7,099 nucleotides of DNA from UBA2979 sp963694535 (GCA_963694535.1 CAVODE010000088.1:1-7099); one strand, 5' to 3'; counted from the stretch's first letter, positions 1 to 5,713 are shown. Program-made: numbers and translations. The notes: generated from the letters alone by a model not told the origin.

Positions 1-95
1 AATTCAAGAGGAATTTTGGCTTTGTCGCGGCCATAGGGTTCGATATCGCTCCAGTTGAGGCCAAGTTTTTCAATTATTTCTTGAATGGGACGCAT
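1..95 (-). CDS. fhs: Formate-tetrahydrofolate ligase, N-terminal fragment (cut by window edge)
   Basis: Only the first 31 codons are inside the window. Reading the minus strand from ATG at 95 gives a protein that begins MRPIQEIIEKLGLNWSDIEP and continues with YGRDKAKIPLE. This matches the start of formate-tetrahydrofolate ligases, which have a 'KPI-EIA-KLGI---D-E-YG-YKAKI' block before the nucleotide-binding region. The enzyme makes 10-formyl-THF from formate, THF and ATP in the cytoplasm, feeding purine synthesis and initiator-tRNA formylation. The start is supported by AGGAG upstream (105-110 on the complementary strand). The protein lacks the roughly dozen residues that many homologues have before this block. 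The catalytic part lies outside, so intactness cannot be judged. The call rests on about 30 residues and is fairly but not fully secure. Confidence 0.72.
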   Translation of the reverse strand, partial: MRPIQEIIEKLGLNWSDIEPYGRDKAKIPLE

Positions 96-104
96 TGTGG
101 CGTA

Positions 105-110
105 TCTCCT
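105..110 (-). promoter_or_regulatory. Ribosome-binding site of fhs
   Basis: The minus strand reads AGGAGA here, nine bases before the ATG whose first base is 95. It is a near-consensus Shine-Dalgarno and fixes the start of the partial fhs gene. Confidence 0.6.
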
Positions 111-128
111 GAATTGCGGTTGAGGCAA

Positions 129-157
129 AGTATCGCATGAGAAATGTGTGGTGTCAT
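129..157 (-). promoter_or_regulatory. Putative sigma-70 type promoter of fhs
   Basis: On the minus strand, ATGACA (157 down to 152; 5 of 6 to TTGACA) is followed after exactly 17 bases by GATACT (134 down to 129; 4 of 6 to TATAAT). A TG dinucleotide lies one base before the -10, as in extended -10 promoters. Transcription would start near 121-122, giving a short leader of about 27 bases that contains the fhs ribosome-binding site. Found by eye; no other promoter in this gap is as good. Confidence 0.45.
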
Positions 158-159
158 CT

Positions 160-192
160 CCGTAAAACTCATAAACGAGTTGTGTTTACAGG
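160..192 (+). repeat. Imperfect inverted repeat in the fhs/rplY divergent gap
   Basis: The arms are CC-GTAAA-ACTC (160-170) and GAGT-TGTG-TTTAC-A-GG (177-192) around a six-base loop ATAAAC. The pairing blocks ACTC/GAGT, GTAAA/TTTAC and CC/GG are separated by a four-base and a one-base bulge on the right arm. It lies upstream of both genes. It could be an operator or a leader structure, or chance in AT-rich DNA. Confidence 0.25.
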
Positions 193-208
193 AGAAGTTA
201 AGTAGCGT
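180..208 (+). promoter_or_regulatory. Weak candidate promoter for rplY
   Basis: TTGTGT at 180-185 and TAGCGT at 203-208 are 17 bases apart and keep the most conserved positions (TTG; TA and final T). TTTACA at 185-190 is a better -35 by itself but has no good -10 at 16-18 bases. Offered only because some promoter is expected here. Confidence 0.2.
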
Positions 209-214
209 AAGGAG

Positions 215-228
215 CTGTCAACTGTCAA
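215..228 (+). repeat. Tandem heptamer in the rplY leader
   Basis: CTGTCAA occurs twice back to back (215-221 and 222-228). GAGCTG flanks the pair on both sides (212-217 and 230-235). An AAGGAG (209-214) just before it resembles a Shine-Dalgarno but has no start codon at a usable distance. Function unknown. Confidence 0.3.
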
Positions 229-243
229 AGAGCTGCTCGTAAT

Positions 244-247
244 GAGG
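244..247 (+). promoter_or_regulatory. Ribosome-binding site choosing the rplY start
   Basis: GAGG sits six bases before ATG at 254. The in-frame ATG at 242 has no comparable signal at normal spacing, so 254 is the preferred start. Confidence 0.5.
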
Positions 248-253
248 TTAGAA

Positions 254-895
254 ATGTCGAACGTATATAGTCTTAATCCAAGGTCAATTTTAGGTAAGAA
301 GGTAAGTCGCCTTCGCAACGAAGGAATTTTACCGGCTAATTTGTACGGAAGAGGAATTGATTCTGCGTCACTCCAACTACAGTATGTGGATGGTCGAGAC
401 TTATTAAACCTGCATGGGCGAAATAATCTTATTGAGGTGCAAATTTCAGGAGAAACTGAAGTGCGACCGGTAGTAGTTCGCGATGTTTCAATTGATCCAG
501 TGACTCGAAAAATCTTGCACATTGATTTTTTCCAAGTGGATCTTCAACGAACGATTCAAGCGGATGTACCATTGAATTTTGTGGGAATTTCTCAGGGAGT
601 GTCGATGTACGGTGGTGTATTGGTTCAAGCAATTGACAGAATAACAATCGAAGCATTGCCAGCCGATATGCCTGAAGCTATCGATGTAGACATTACCGTT
701 CTTGAAGAGCTAGATTCACAATTATTTTTGAGGGATCTAACAATCTCAAATTTGGTGACGGTGCTTACATCGGAAGATACGCTAGTATCAGCGGTCCAGA
801 GGCCGCGAGTTGCTACTGAAGAATCGTTTGGAGTCGCTGAAGGGGAAGAGTCAGAATCTGCTGCTGATTCAGCGTCTGATGAGTCGGAGAGTTAA
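254..895 (+). CDS. rplY: 50S ribosomal protein bL25, long form with CTC/TL5 domain
   Basis: This large-subunit protein binds 5S rRNA; long forms are also called general stress protein Ctc. With the start at 254 it has 213 residues. Residues about 1-92 are the L25 domain, seen in GKKVSRLRNEGILPANLYGRG and in VVVRDVSIDPVTRKILHIDF. Residues about 93-187 are the beta-rich C-terminal TL5/CTC domain, including VPLNFVG, the segment around IEALPADMP, and VDITVLEELD. The last 25 or so residues (about 188-213) are a disordered Glu/Ser/Asp-rich tail, common in long bL25. An ATG four codons upstream (242) would add MRLE, but GAGG at 244-247 favours 254. It is divergent from fhs and 91 bases upstream of yvcK on the same strand. 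Family assignment is firm; the exact start is less so. Confidence 0.92.
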   Translation: MSNVYSLNPRSILGKKVSRLRNEGILPANLYGRGIDSASLQLQYVDGRDLLNLHGRNNLIEVQISGETEVRPVVVRDVSIDPVTRKILHIDFFQVDLQRTIQADVPLNFVGISQGVSMYGGVLVQAIDRITIEALPADMPEAIDVDITVLEELDSQLFLRDLTISNLVTVLTSEDTLVSAVQRPRVATEESFGVAEGEESESAADSASDESES

Positions 896-925
896 AATCA
901 ACCTGCCTTGTGCGACTTTTAGTTG

Positions 926-935
926 ACTTATAAGT
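926..935. repeat. Perfect 10-base palindrome between rplY and yvcK
   Basis: ACTTATAAGT is its own reverse complement. It overlaps a TTGACT (923-928), which resembles a -35, and contains TATAAG (929-934), which resembles a -10. Neither has a good partner at standard spacing: TTGTGC to TATAAG is 15 bases. It could be a small operator next to a yvcK promoter, or chance. Confidence 0.25.
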
Positions 936-956
936 TAGCAGCGTTCAGTATTTAGA

Positions 957-976
957 TCGAAGCGCCTAGCGCTCGA
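957..976 (+). promoter_or_regulatory. Hairpin overlapping the yvcK ribosome-binding site
   Basis: TCGA-A-GCGC-CTA-GCGC-TCGA can fold into an eight-pair, mostly GC stem with one bulged A and a three-base loop. Its 3' arm runs into the Shine-Dalgarno CGAGGA (974-979), which lies seven bases before the yvcK ATG at 987. Folding would pair the first bases of the ribosome-binding site. No T tract follows, so it is not a standard terminator for rplY. Structure is read directly; a regulatory role is inferred. Confidence 0.4.
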
Positions 977-986
977 GGATTTCATT

Positions 987-2273
987 ATGTCTCAGTACCT
1001 ATTGAAATGGTTTTATCTTGGACTTAACCTGAAACGCTGGTTAGGTTTGTTTGCGATTGCGGCCATTATTGCCGGATTAGGATTTGCCTACCTTTTGAGA
1101 ACCGCATATTTAGCGATTGCCTTTCCTGACGAAATATACTGGCTTACGCTGCAATTTATCCCCCGTTGGATTCGAGGACTGTTATTTATTGTCGTAGCTG
1201 TGGTACTTGCATTAATTTCTGGGTGGAAGTTGCGCAGCTGGATCATTCATGCGGCGATACCAGAGTTTAGTACACAGGGAGATATGGTTGATCTAGCATA
1301 TAAAAACACTCGACTCGCTAACGGGCCGAAGATAGTGGTATTAGGTGGAGGTACAGGGTTAGCAAATTTATTGCGTAGCCTCAAACAAATTTCATCGAAT
1401 ATTTCGGCAATTGTCACCGTTGCTGATGATGGCGGTTCCTCTGGGAAATTACGTAATGATCTGGGAGTGATACCACCGGGTGATATCAGGAATTGCATTG
1501 CGGCTTTGGCTGAAGATGAATCCTTGGTGACACAATTATTCCGGTATAGATTTGATGAAATTGAAGGAAATTCGATATCAGGCCATTCATTTGGGAATCT
1601 ATTCTTGACGGCAATGACTGCCGTGAGTGGAAATATCGAAGCTGCTATCGATGAAACCTGTAGAGTACTCCAGGTACGTGGCCGGATTATTCCGGCATCA
1701 CTTCAAGATGTTAAGTTGATCGGGACTTTTGATAATGGCCTTGAGGTACTGGGCGAGTCAAAAATTCCCCAGCAAGGATATCCTCCGAAGAAAATTCGAT
1801 TGTCTTCAGATCACGTTGAGCCTAATCTACAAGCACTCGAGGCGATTTCCGAGGCTGATTTGATTCTCATCGGTCCTGGAAGCTTGTATACGTCCATTCT
1901 CCCAAATTTACTAGTATCTGGAATGGTGGAAGCACTTCAGCACACATCCGCGCCACGAGTATATATATCTAACGTGGCGACTCAATATGGTGAAACCAAT
2001 GGCTATTCAGCTGATCGACATTATGCTGTGCTTTGTGAACACGTTGACGCATCTGATATCGCAACTGTAGTTCTAGCTAATGACAATATTGTCTCAGAGC
2101 CATTTCCACCAGAGTGGAAGTCTCAGCCGGTACTAGCTGATTTTGAGAGTAGTTATGGTGATGCTCACTTAGTATTAGCGGATGTTGTTGACGACACCAA
2201 GCGCTATCGTCATGACGGCGACAAGTTGGTATCAGCAATTCTTTCGATATTTCCGAGTCTTGACCCCAGCTAA
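987..2273 (+). CDS. yvcK: YvcK/CofD-like gluconeogenesis factor with N-terminal membrane anchor
   Basis: YvcK proteins bind UDP-sugars such as UDP-GlcNAc and are needed for normal growth and cell-wall balance on gluconeogenic carbon; no enzyme activity is established. The 428-residue protein has two hydrophobic segments (about 18-37 and 61-80), a basic linker, and a CofD-like core from about 114. Core motifs are VVLGGGTG (117-124), TVADDGGSSGKLR (144-156), PPGDIRN (163-169), GHSFGNL (199-205), IGPGSLYTSILPNLL (295-309) and YISNVATQYGETNGYS (326-341). The anchor is missing from the compact Bacillus form, which is roughly 320 residues. The extended form is, to my knowledge, typical of Chloroflexota. 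The start has CGAGGA seven bases upstream. rapZ and whiA, the usual partners in Firmicutes, are not adjacent. The gene may be cotranscribed with rplY or have its own promoter in the 91-base gap. Confidence 0.9.
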   Translation: MSQYLLKWFYLGLNLKRWLGLFAIAAIIAGLGFAYLLRTAYLAIAFPDEIYWLTLQFIPRWIRGLLFIVVAVVLALISGWKLRSWIIHAAIPEFSTQGDMVDLAYKNTRLANGPKIVVLGGGTGLANLLRSLKQISSNISAIVTVADDGGSSGKLRNDLGVIPPGDIRNCIAALAEDESLVTQLFRYRFDEIEGNSISGHSFGNLFLTAMTAVSGNIEAAIDETCRVLQVRGRIIPASLQDVKLIGTFDNGLEVLGESKIPQQGYPPKKIRLSSDHVEPNLQALEAISEADLILIGPGSLYTSILPNLLVSGMVEALQHTSAPRVYISNVATQYGETNGYSADRHYAVLCEHVDASDIATVVLANDNIVSEPFPPEWKSQPVLADFESSYGDAHLVLADVVDDTKRYRHDGDKLVSAILSIFPSLDPS

Positions 2274-2304
2274 TCTTAGCTAGGACCGGTTTAACTGTTA
2301 ACCG
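2268..2304. terminator. Convergent inverted repeats between yvcK and fmt (candidate terminator)
   Basis: Two small inverted repeats fill the 24-base gap and overlap both stop codons. AGCTAA-TC-TTAGCT (2268-2281) includes the yvcK stop. CGGTTTAA-CTG-TTAACCG (2287-2304; seven pairs, one bulged T) includes the fmt stop. Neither is GC-rich or followed by a T run on either strand, so efficient intrinsic termination is doubtful. They are the only candidates between these convergent genes. Confidence 0.3.
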
Positions 2305-3254
2305 AGAACGCTTCCAATGAAGTCAGCGTTTCCGTTTAAAAAATCAGCAACTGGCATCATCTTTCGACCTTCTTTTTGAATCAGGCTTAGTTGAAGCGCA
2401 CCTGTTCCACATTGAACGGCGATCCTGTTGTCAGGTAACTGAATTACAGATCCAATGCTGGAAGTAGGTGGAAATTTAGGCAGTGAGTGACTTTCGTGGA
2501 TACGAAAGCGCTGACCCTGATATTCGGTATATGCGACAGGCCATGGGATGTAAGCACGGATAAATTTTGCTATTTGTGCGCTTGGCTGATTCCAGTCGAT
2601 CTTTGCGTCGGTTGCCACGATTTTTTTTGCATATGTCACATCATCTGTATTTTGTGGAGTTGGGCGTATTTCGTTGGCTAACCAACTCTGTAGGTTAGTT
2701 AAAAGAAGCTCTCTCGCTAGCAGAGATAGTGAAAGACTCAAACTGTCGGTGGTATCAGATTCAGATATCTGGAGAGTCTTTTGAGCGAAGATAGGACCAG
2801 AATCGAGTTTATGCACCACCTGCATCAACGAAACTCCTGTCTCTGAATCGCCAGACAAGAGAGCCGCGCTGACAGGTGCTGCACCTCTATGCCTAGGCAG
2901 CAACGATGCATGCAGATTTACTATACGGTCCCCATAATGCTCACACAGTGCTTTGGGTAACATATGGCCAGACGCAATAACGATGATCGCTTCAACATTT
3001 AGCGATGTGAGAGTTGTGAGAAAGTCATCATCTATAAGCGATGGCTGTAAAATATGTGGAATTTCATGGTCAACTGCAGCTGCCTTTACTGCGGTGAAAC
3101 TGGGAGAACTTTTTCTACCGGATGGTCGATCGGGCTGCGTGACCACGAGCTGGAGATTAATTTCGGGTGATTCAACTAAGCCAAGTAATGTTGGGACCGC
3201 AAACTCAGGCGTTCCAAAAAAAGCAACATTCGTTGGAGACGAAACGATACTCAC
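2298..3254 (-). CDS. fmt: Methionyl-tRNA formyltransferase
   Basis: Fmt transfers a formyl group from 10-formyl-THF to Met-tRNA(fMet) for translation initiation. The 318-residue length is typical. The N-terminal formyltransferase domain (about 8-200) has FFGTPEFAVPTL (12-23) and QPDRPSGR (40-47). The catalytic triad is Asn113 and His115 in NLHASLLPRHRG and Asp151 in KLDSG; these equal Asn108, His110 and Asp146 of E. coli Fmt with a constant offset of five. The C-terminal tRNA-binding domain (about 208-318) has VTYAKKI, IDW and RAYIPWPVAYT. The start is GTG at 3254; no ATG lies nearby in frame, and FFGTPEF sits at the expected distance. The Shine-Dalgarno is weak (AAAGG about 11 bases upstream) and lies in a hairpin. 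It is third in the order gatB, secG, fmt and converges on yvcK. A Ser/Leu run follows residue 170, written in varied codons. Confidence 0.95.
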   Translation of the reverse strand: MSIVSSPTNVAFFGTPEFAVPTLLGLVESPEINLQLVVTQPDRPSGRKSSPSFTAVKAAAVDHEIPHILQPSLIDDDFLTTLTSLNVEAIIVIASGHMLPKALCEHYGDRIVNLHASLLPRHRGAAPVSAALLSGDSETGVSLMQVVHKLDSGPIFAQKTLQISESDTTDSLSLSLSLLARELLLTNLQSWLANEIRPTPQNTDDVTYAKKIVATDAKIDWNQPSAQIAKFIRAYIPWPVAYTEYQGQRFRIHESHSLPKFPPTSSIGSVIQLPDNRIAVQCGTGALQLSLIQKEGRKMMPVADFLNGNADFIGSVLG

Positions 3255-3255
3255 G

Positions 3256-3275
3256 AGACGGAAAGCCTTTCGTCT
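3256..3275 (-). promoter_or_regulatory. Hairpin abutting the fmt start codon
   Basis: In the fmt transcript the 20 bases ending one base before the GTG read AGACGAAA-GGCT-TTCCGTCT. They can form five pairs, an A/C mismatch, then two more pairs around a four-base loop. The only Shine-Dalgarno-like bases (AAAGG) lie in its stem and loop. It may limit translation of fmt or couple it to secG. On the opposite strand the mismatch becomes a G-T wobble. Confidence 0.3.
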
Positions 3276-3298
3276 GTGCTATGTCCGACTGAGATCAG

Positions 3299-3523
3299 TT
3301 ACCCGGCCACAACGCTCCATGCCGAGACAGCGAGAAATAATACTACGGTTAATATTGTCATACGGTGGAGCGACCGTGCTACACCTCGTCTAGTTCTAAA
3401 AGAATAGTCCTGACCGCCGAGTGCCGCCCCAAAGCCTGTGCCTCTGACTTGCATCAGAACCAGAACAATCAAGGTAATCGCTATGATAATTTGTCCGATT
3501 GCAAGAAAATCTTTAAGTTCCAT
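3299..3523 (-). CDS. secG: Preprotein translocase subunit SecG
   Basis: SecG is the small, non-essential subunit of the SecYEG protein-export channel in the cytoplasmic membrane; it helps SecA-driven translocation. The 74-residue protein has the family layout. Helix one is about 5-25 (LAIGQIIIAITLIVLVLMQ). A cytoplasmic loop follows with the conserved GG, Ser/Phe and basic RTRRG pattern (GGQDYSFRTRRGVARSLHR, about 36-54). Helix two is about 55-73. AGGA, read on the minus strand at 3534-3531, is seven bases before the ATG. The gene lies 65 bases downstream of gatB and 44 bases upstream of fmt on the same strand, so cotranscription is likely. Length and topology leave little doubt. Confidence 0.9.
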   Translation of the reverse strand: MELKDFLAIGQIIIAITLIVLVLMQVRGTGFGAALGGQDYSFRTRRGVARSLHRMTILTVVLFLAVSAWSVVAG

Positions 3524-3552
3524 CTCTATATCCTAAGCGGTTGGGCAGCCAT

Positions 3553-3587
3553 CGGGAAGAACCCGTTGAGGCCCCTGTTGAGCTCAA
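3553..3587 (-). repeat. Small hairpin and palindrome in the gatB-secG gap
   Basis: CGGG-AAGAA-CCCG (3553-3565) is a four-pair GC hairpin with a five-base loop. TTGAGCTCAA (3578-3587) is a perfect 10-base palindrome just after the gatB stop. A further TTGAG at 3566-3570 can pair with the CTCAA at 3583-3587. There is no T tract. They may be mRNA processing or weak attenuation structures in the operon, or chance. Confidence 0.25.
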
Positions 3588-3588
3588 G

Positions 3589-5061
3589 TTAACTATTTAT
3601 GAGGCTTAGCAATAAGTTTCGTACGATGTTAGCGTCAGCCGTTCCTTTTGTGGCACGCATTGTCTGGCCAAGCAAGAAACCGATTGCGGAGTCTTTGCCT
3701 CCTCGATAATCGGCAATCGCTTTAGGATTATTTTCGAGTACTTCCTTTATCGCCGATTCTAAGACTGCAGTGTCATTATTTTGTGTTAGCCCAAGTGACT
3801 CCACCAAATCCTCAGGTTCGCGTCCACTCACGAACATTTCGGTTAAGACTTCGCGACCGGCATTATTCGTAATTTTTTTTGATTCGACAAGCTTTACTAA
3901 CTTAGAAATTTGTTCAGGTGTGACTTTGGTGTCAGAGAGCTCAGCGTCGACTCCTAACTCATTTATGTGTTTTGCAATCTCACCAATGAACCATTTAGCG
4001 ATCTCTTTTGGATCAACAGTTTCATCAATTTGAAGTGTTTTTTCGTACGCGTTTGAGCGCGCTTTTGAATCAGTTAGAGTAATGGCCTCGGTCGATGTTA
4101 ATTGATATTGATCAGTGAAACGGCTTAGTCGTGAGCTGGGTAATTCAGGCATAAGACTGCGTACTTCGTCAATAAATGTATCGGTTAGCGACAGGGGTGG
4201 AAGATCTGGCTCAGGAAAATATCGATAATCTGAGGCACCTTCCTTTGAGCGTTGTGAGATGGTTTCTCCAGTACTATCAATAAATCCTCTCGTCTCTTGT
4301 ATGATGCGTTCTCCGGCCCTAATTTGTGAGATTTGTCTTGAAATTTCATAGTCGATCGCTTTTTGTACTGATCGAAACGAATTCATATTTTTTATCTCAA
4401 CTTTAGTTCCAAGTTCAGACGCACCCTTTGGTCGAACTGAGATATTGGCATCGCATCGTAATTGGCCCTTTTCCATGTTGGCGTCTGAAATGCCCAAATA
4501 TCTCGCCATTTGGCGAAGTCTTTTAAGAAAACTTGCAGCTTCACCAGCTGACCGTATATCGGGTTTTGTGACAAGTTCCATTAGAGGTGATCCTGCTCGA
4601 TTGAGATCCAACAGACTGTAGGATCCTTCAGAGTCCGAACGATGTATCAAACGAGCGGTATCTTCCTCAAGATGAATTCTCTCGAGTTGTACGTCTCGTT
4701 GCGCCCCACTCTCAGTTTCTATCGTGAGGGTGCCTTCTTCACAAAACGGCTGATCAAATTGCGATATTTGATAGCCTTTCATTAGATCAGGGTAGGGATA
4801 ATTTTTGCGATCAAATTTTGCCTTTGATGGAATATTACAGTTGAGAGCCAATCCAGCCATGACTGTGTATAGAACGGCCTGACGATTTATGACCGGTAGT
4901 GATCCCGGCATTCCCATGCACACTACACACACATGCGAATTCGGTTCGGTATCAAAGTATGCTCGTTCACAGCCACAAAACATTTTTGATTGAGTTTTAA
5001 GCTGAATGTGAACTTCGAGACCGATTACGGGTTCAAAGTCAGTGTCTATCTCGGAGCTCAA
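3589..5061 (-). CDS. gatB: Asp-tRNA(Asn)/Glu-tRNA(Gln) amidotransferase subunit B
   Basis: GatB is the kinase/tRNA-binding subunit of GatCAB, which phosphorylates and then amidates misacylated Glu-tRNA(Gln) or Asp-tRNA(Asn). The 490-residue length is typical. The catalytic domain has FEPVIGLEVHIQL (9-21) and a zinc tetracysteine set (Cys29, Cys31, Cys45, Cys48). Other conserved blocks are FDRKNYPYPDLMKGYQISQ (83-101), IHLEEDTARL (129-138), DLNRAGSPLMELVT (152-165), SDANMEKGQLRCDANIS (192-208), KNMNSF (224-229) and DYRYFPEPDLPPL (278-290). The helical and YqeY-like tRNA-binding tail runs from about 340 to the end. The start is TTG at 5061, with AAGGA six bases upstream; the conserved protein begins within nine residues. 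gatA and gatC are not adjacent, so the complex is encoded at split loci. First gene of the order gatB, secG, fmt. Confidence 0.97.
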   Translation of the reverse strand: MSSEIDTDFEPVIGLEVHIQLKTQSKMFCGCERAYFDTEPNSHVCVVCMGMPGSLPVINRQAVLYTVMAGLALNCNIPSKAKFDRKNYPYPDLMKGYQISQFDQPFCEEGTLTIETESGAQRDVQLERIHLEEDTARLIHRSDSEGSYSLLDLNRAGSPLMELVTKPDIRSAGEAASFLKRLRQMARYLGISDANMEKGQLRCDANISVRPKGASELGTKVEIKNMNSFRSVQKAIDYEISRQISQIRAGERIIQETRGFIDSTGETISQRSKEGASDYRYFPEPDLPPLSLTDTFIDEVRSLMPELPSSRLSRFTDQYQLTSTEAITLTDSKARSNAYEKTLQIDETVDPKEIAKWFIGEIAKHINELGVDAELSDTKVTPEQISKLVKLVESKKITNNAGREVLTEMFVSGREPEDLVESLGLTQNNDTAVLESAIKEVLENNPKAIADYRGGKDSAIGFLLGQTMRATKGTADANIVRNLLLSLINS

Positions 5062-5067
5062 TGTTTT

Positions 5068-5072
5068 TCCTT
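5068..5072 (-). promoter_or_regulatory. Ribosome-binding site supporting the gatB TTG start
   Basis: AAGGA on the minus strand lies six bases before TTG at 5061. No ATG or GTG in frame is as well placed, so this site decides the unusual start. Confidence 0.6.
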
Positions 5073-5104
5073 ACCAAATCAAACGTTAAGTTCGGGCAGA
5101 TACT

Positions 5105-5134
5105 ATTCTAGACTAGCCACGAGTTTAGTGTTTA
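5105..5134 (-). promoter_or_regulatory. Putative promoter of the gatB-secG-fmt operon
   Basis: On the minus strand TAAACA (5134 down to 5129; 4 of 6 to TTGACA) is followed after 18 bases by TAGAAT (5110 down to 5105; 5 of 6 to TATAAT). Transcription would start near 5098, about 37 bases before the TTG, leaving room for the ribosome-binding site. It lies in the 102-base gap divergent from the DUF402 gene. I saw no convincing plus-strand promoter in that gap. Confidence 0.4.
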
Positions 5135-5163
5135 AGGCTTTTGAGGTCGGATTATAGGATTGT

Positions 5164-5685
5164 ATGACTCAGACACCCACACCGTTAACTATCCGTTCAT
5201 CTAAGTATGACGGTTCTTTTCACTATGAGTATTCTGGAGAGCTCGTCGAGAGCATTATTGACAAAGAATTAGGACGTATATGGAAATGCCTTATTAAACA
5301 AGATTCACTGATTCAGTCTTATCGCGGAATCTTAGAGGCAAGATCAAACACTACGGCATATTTTTTTGAGCAACAGTGGTTTAATTTACTGATTCCTGAA
5401 ATTCCTATCGGCAGGCGCCAAATGACTGCATATGCCAATGTGTCGACTCCGGCTCACATGCGAGTCGTGGTGAGTAAAGTTGGGTATGTACTTGATTGGG
5501 TAGATCTTGATCTTGATCTAATTCAACTTCACAGTGGGGATGTCTTGATAGATGACGAGGATGAATTCTTAGAACATCAAGTGTTCATGGAATATCCACA
5601 ATGGTTGATAGAAGCGTCTCAATCAGGGCTAAATAAACTAATGTCACTTAATTTTGTAAACCATGAATTTCTTTTTGGCAAATAA
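5164..5685 (+). CDS. DUF402/FomD-like protein, possible nucleotide diphosphate hydrolase
   Basis: The 173-residue protein looks like the DUF402 family. Known members include Staphylococcus Ntdp, a nucleoside tri-/diphosphatase, and FomD of fosfomycin synthesis, which hydrolyses a cytidylylated phosphonate; both are metal-dependent. Family features are an aromatic FFEQQWFNLLI strand (67-77), YANVSTPAH (90-98), the acidic metal-binding strand DWVDLDLDLI (111-120) and the IDDEDEF motif (129-135). These are followed by YPQWLIEASQSGLNKLM (144-160), the usual C-terminal helix. The start at ATG 5164 has AGGA only four bases upstream, which is short. It is divergent from gatB and 62 bases ahead of the cyclase-family gene. 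No phosphonate or fosfomycin gene is visible, so the substrate is unknown. Family call good, function only by analogy. Confidence 0.8.
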   Translation: MTQTPTPLTIRSSKYDGSFHYEYSGELVESIIDKELGRIWKCLIKQDSLIQSYRGILEARSNTTAYFFEQQWFNLLIPEIPIGRRQMTAYANVSTPAHMRVVVSKVGYVLDWVDLDLDLIQLHSGDVLIDDEDEFLEHQVFMEYPQWLIEASQSGLNKLMSLNFVNHEFLFGK

Positions 5686-5695
5686 TGCTGACTGA

Positions 5696-5713
5696 TAGTT
5701 CTCCGATGAACTA
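5696..5713 (+). repeat. Inverted repeat between the DUF402 and cyclase genes
   Basis: TAGTTC-TCCGAT-GAACTA gives a six-pair stem with a six-base loop just after the DUF402 stop. It has no T tract and low GC, so it is at best a weak terminator or a processing site. Confidence 0.25.

Noticed and set aside
169..656. Two minus-strand open frames opposite rplY (169-522 and 429-656)
   Set aside because: rplY is clearly coding on the plus strand; these frames have no family features and no convincing ribosome-binding sites.
1247..1498. Minus-strand open frame inside yvcK
   Set aside because: It lies opposite the most conserved YvcK motifs and is a shadow of them.
2713..2755. Ser-Leu repeat in Fmt
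   Set aside because: The codons vary, so it is not a DNA microsatellite; it lies in a helix of Fmt where sequence is loosely conserved.
2953..3393. Plus-strand open frame of 146 codons opposite fmt and secG
   Set aside because: It is antisense to two well-conserved genes, has no recognisable domain, and its composition follows the opposite strand's codons.
5503..5520. GATCTT repeats in the DUF402 gene
   Set aside because: They encode the alternating Asp-Leu metal-binding strand of the family, so protein constraint explains them.
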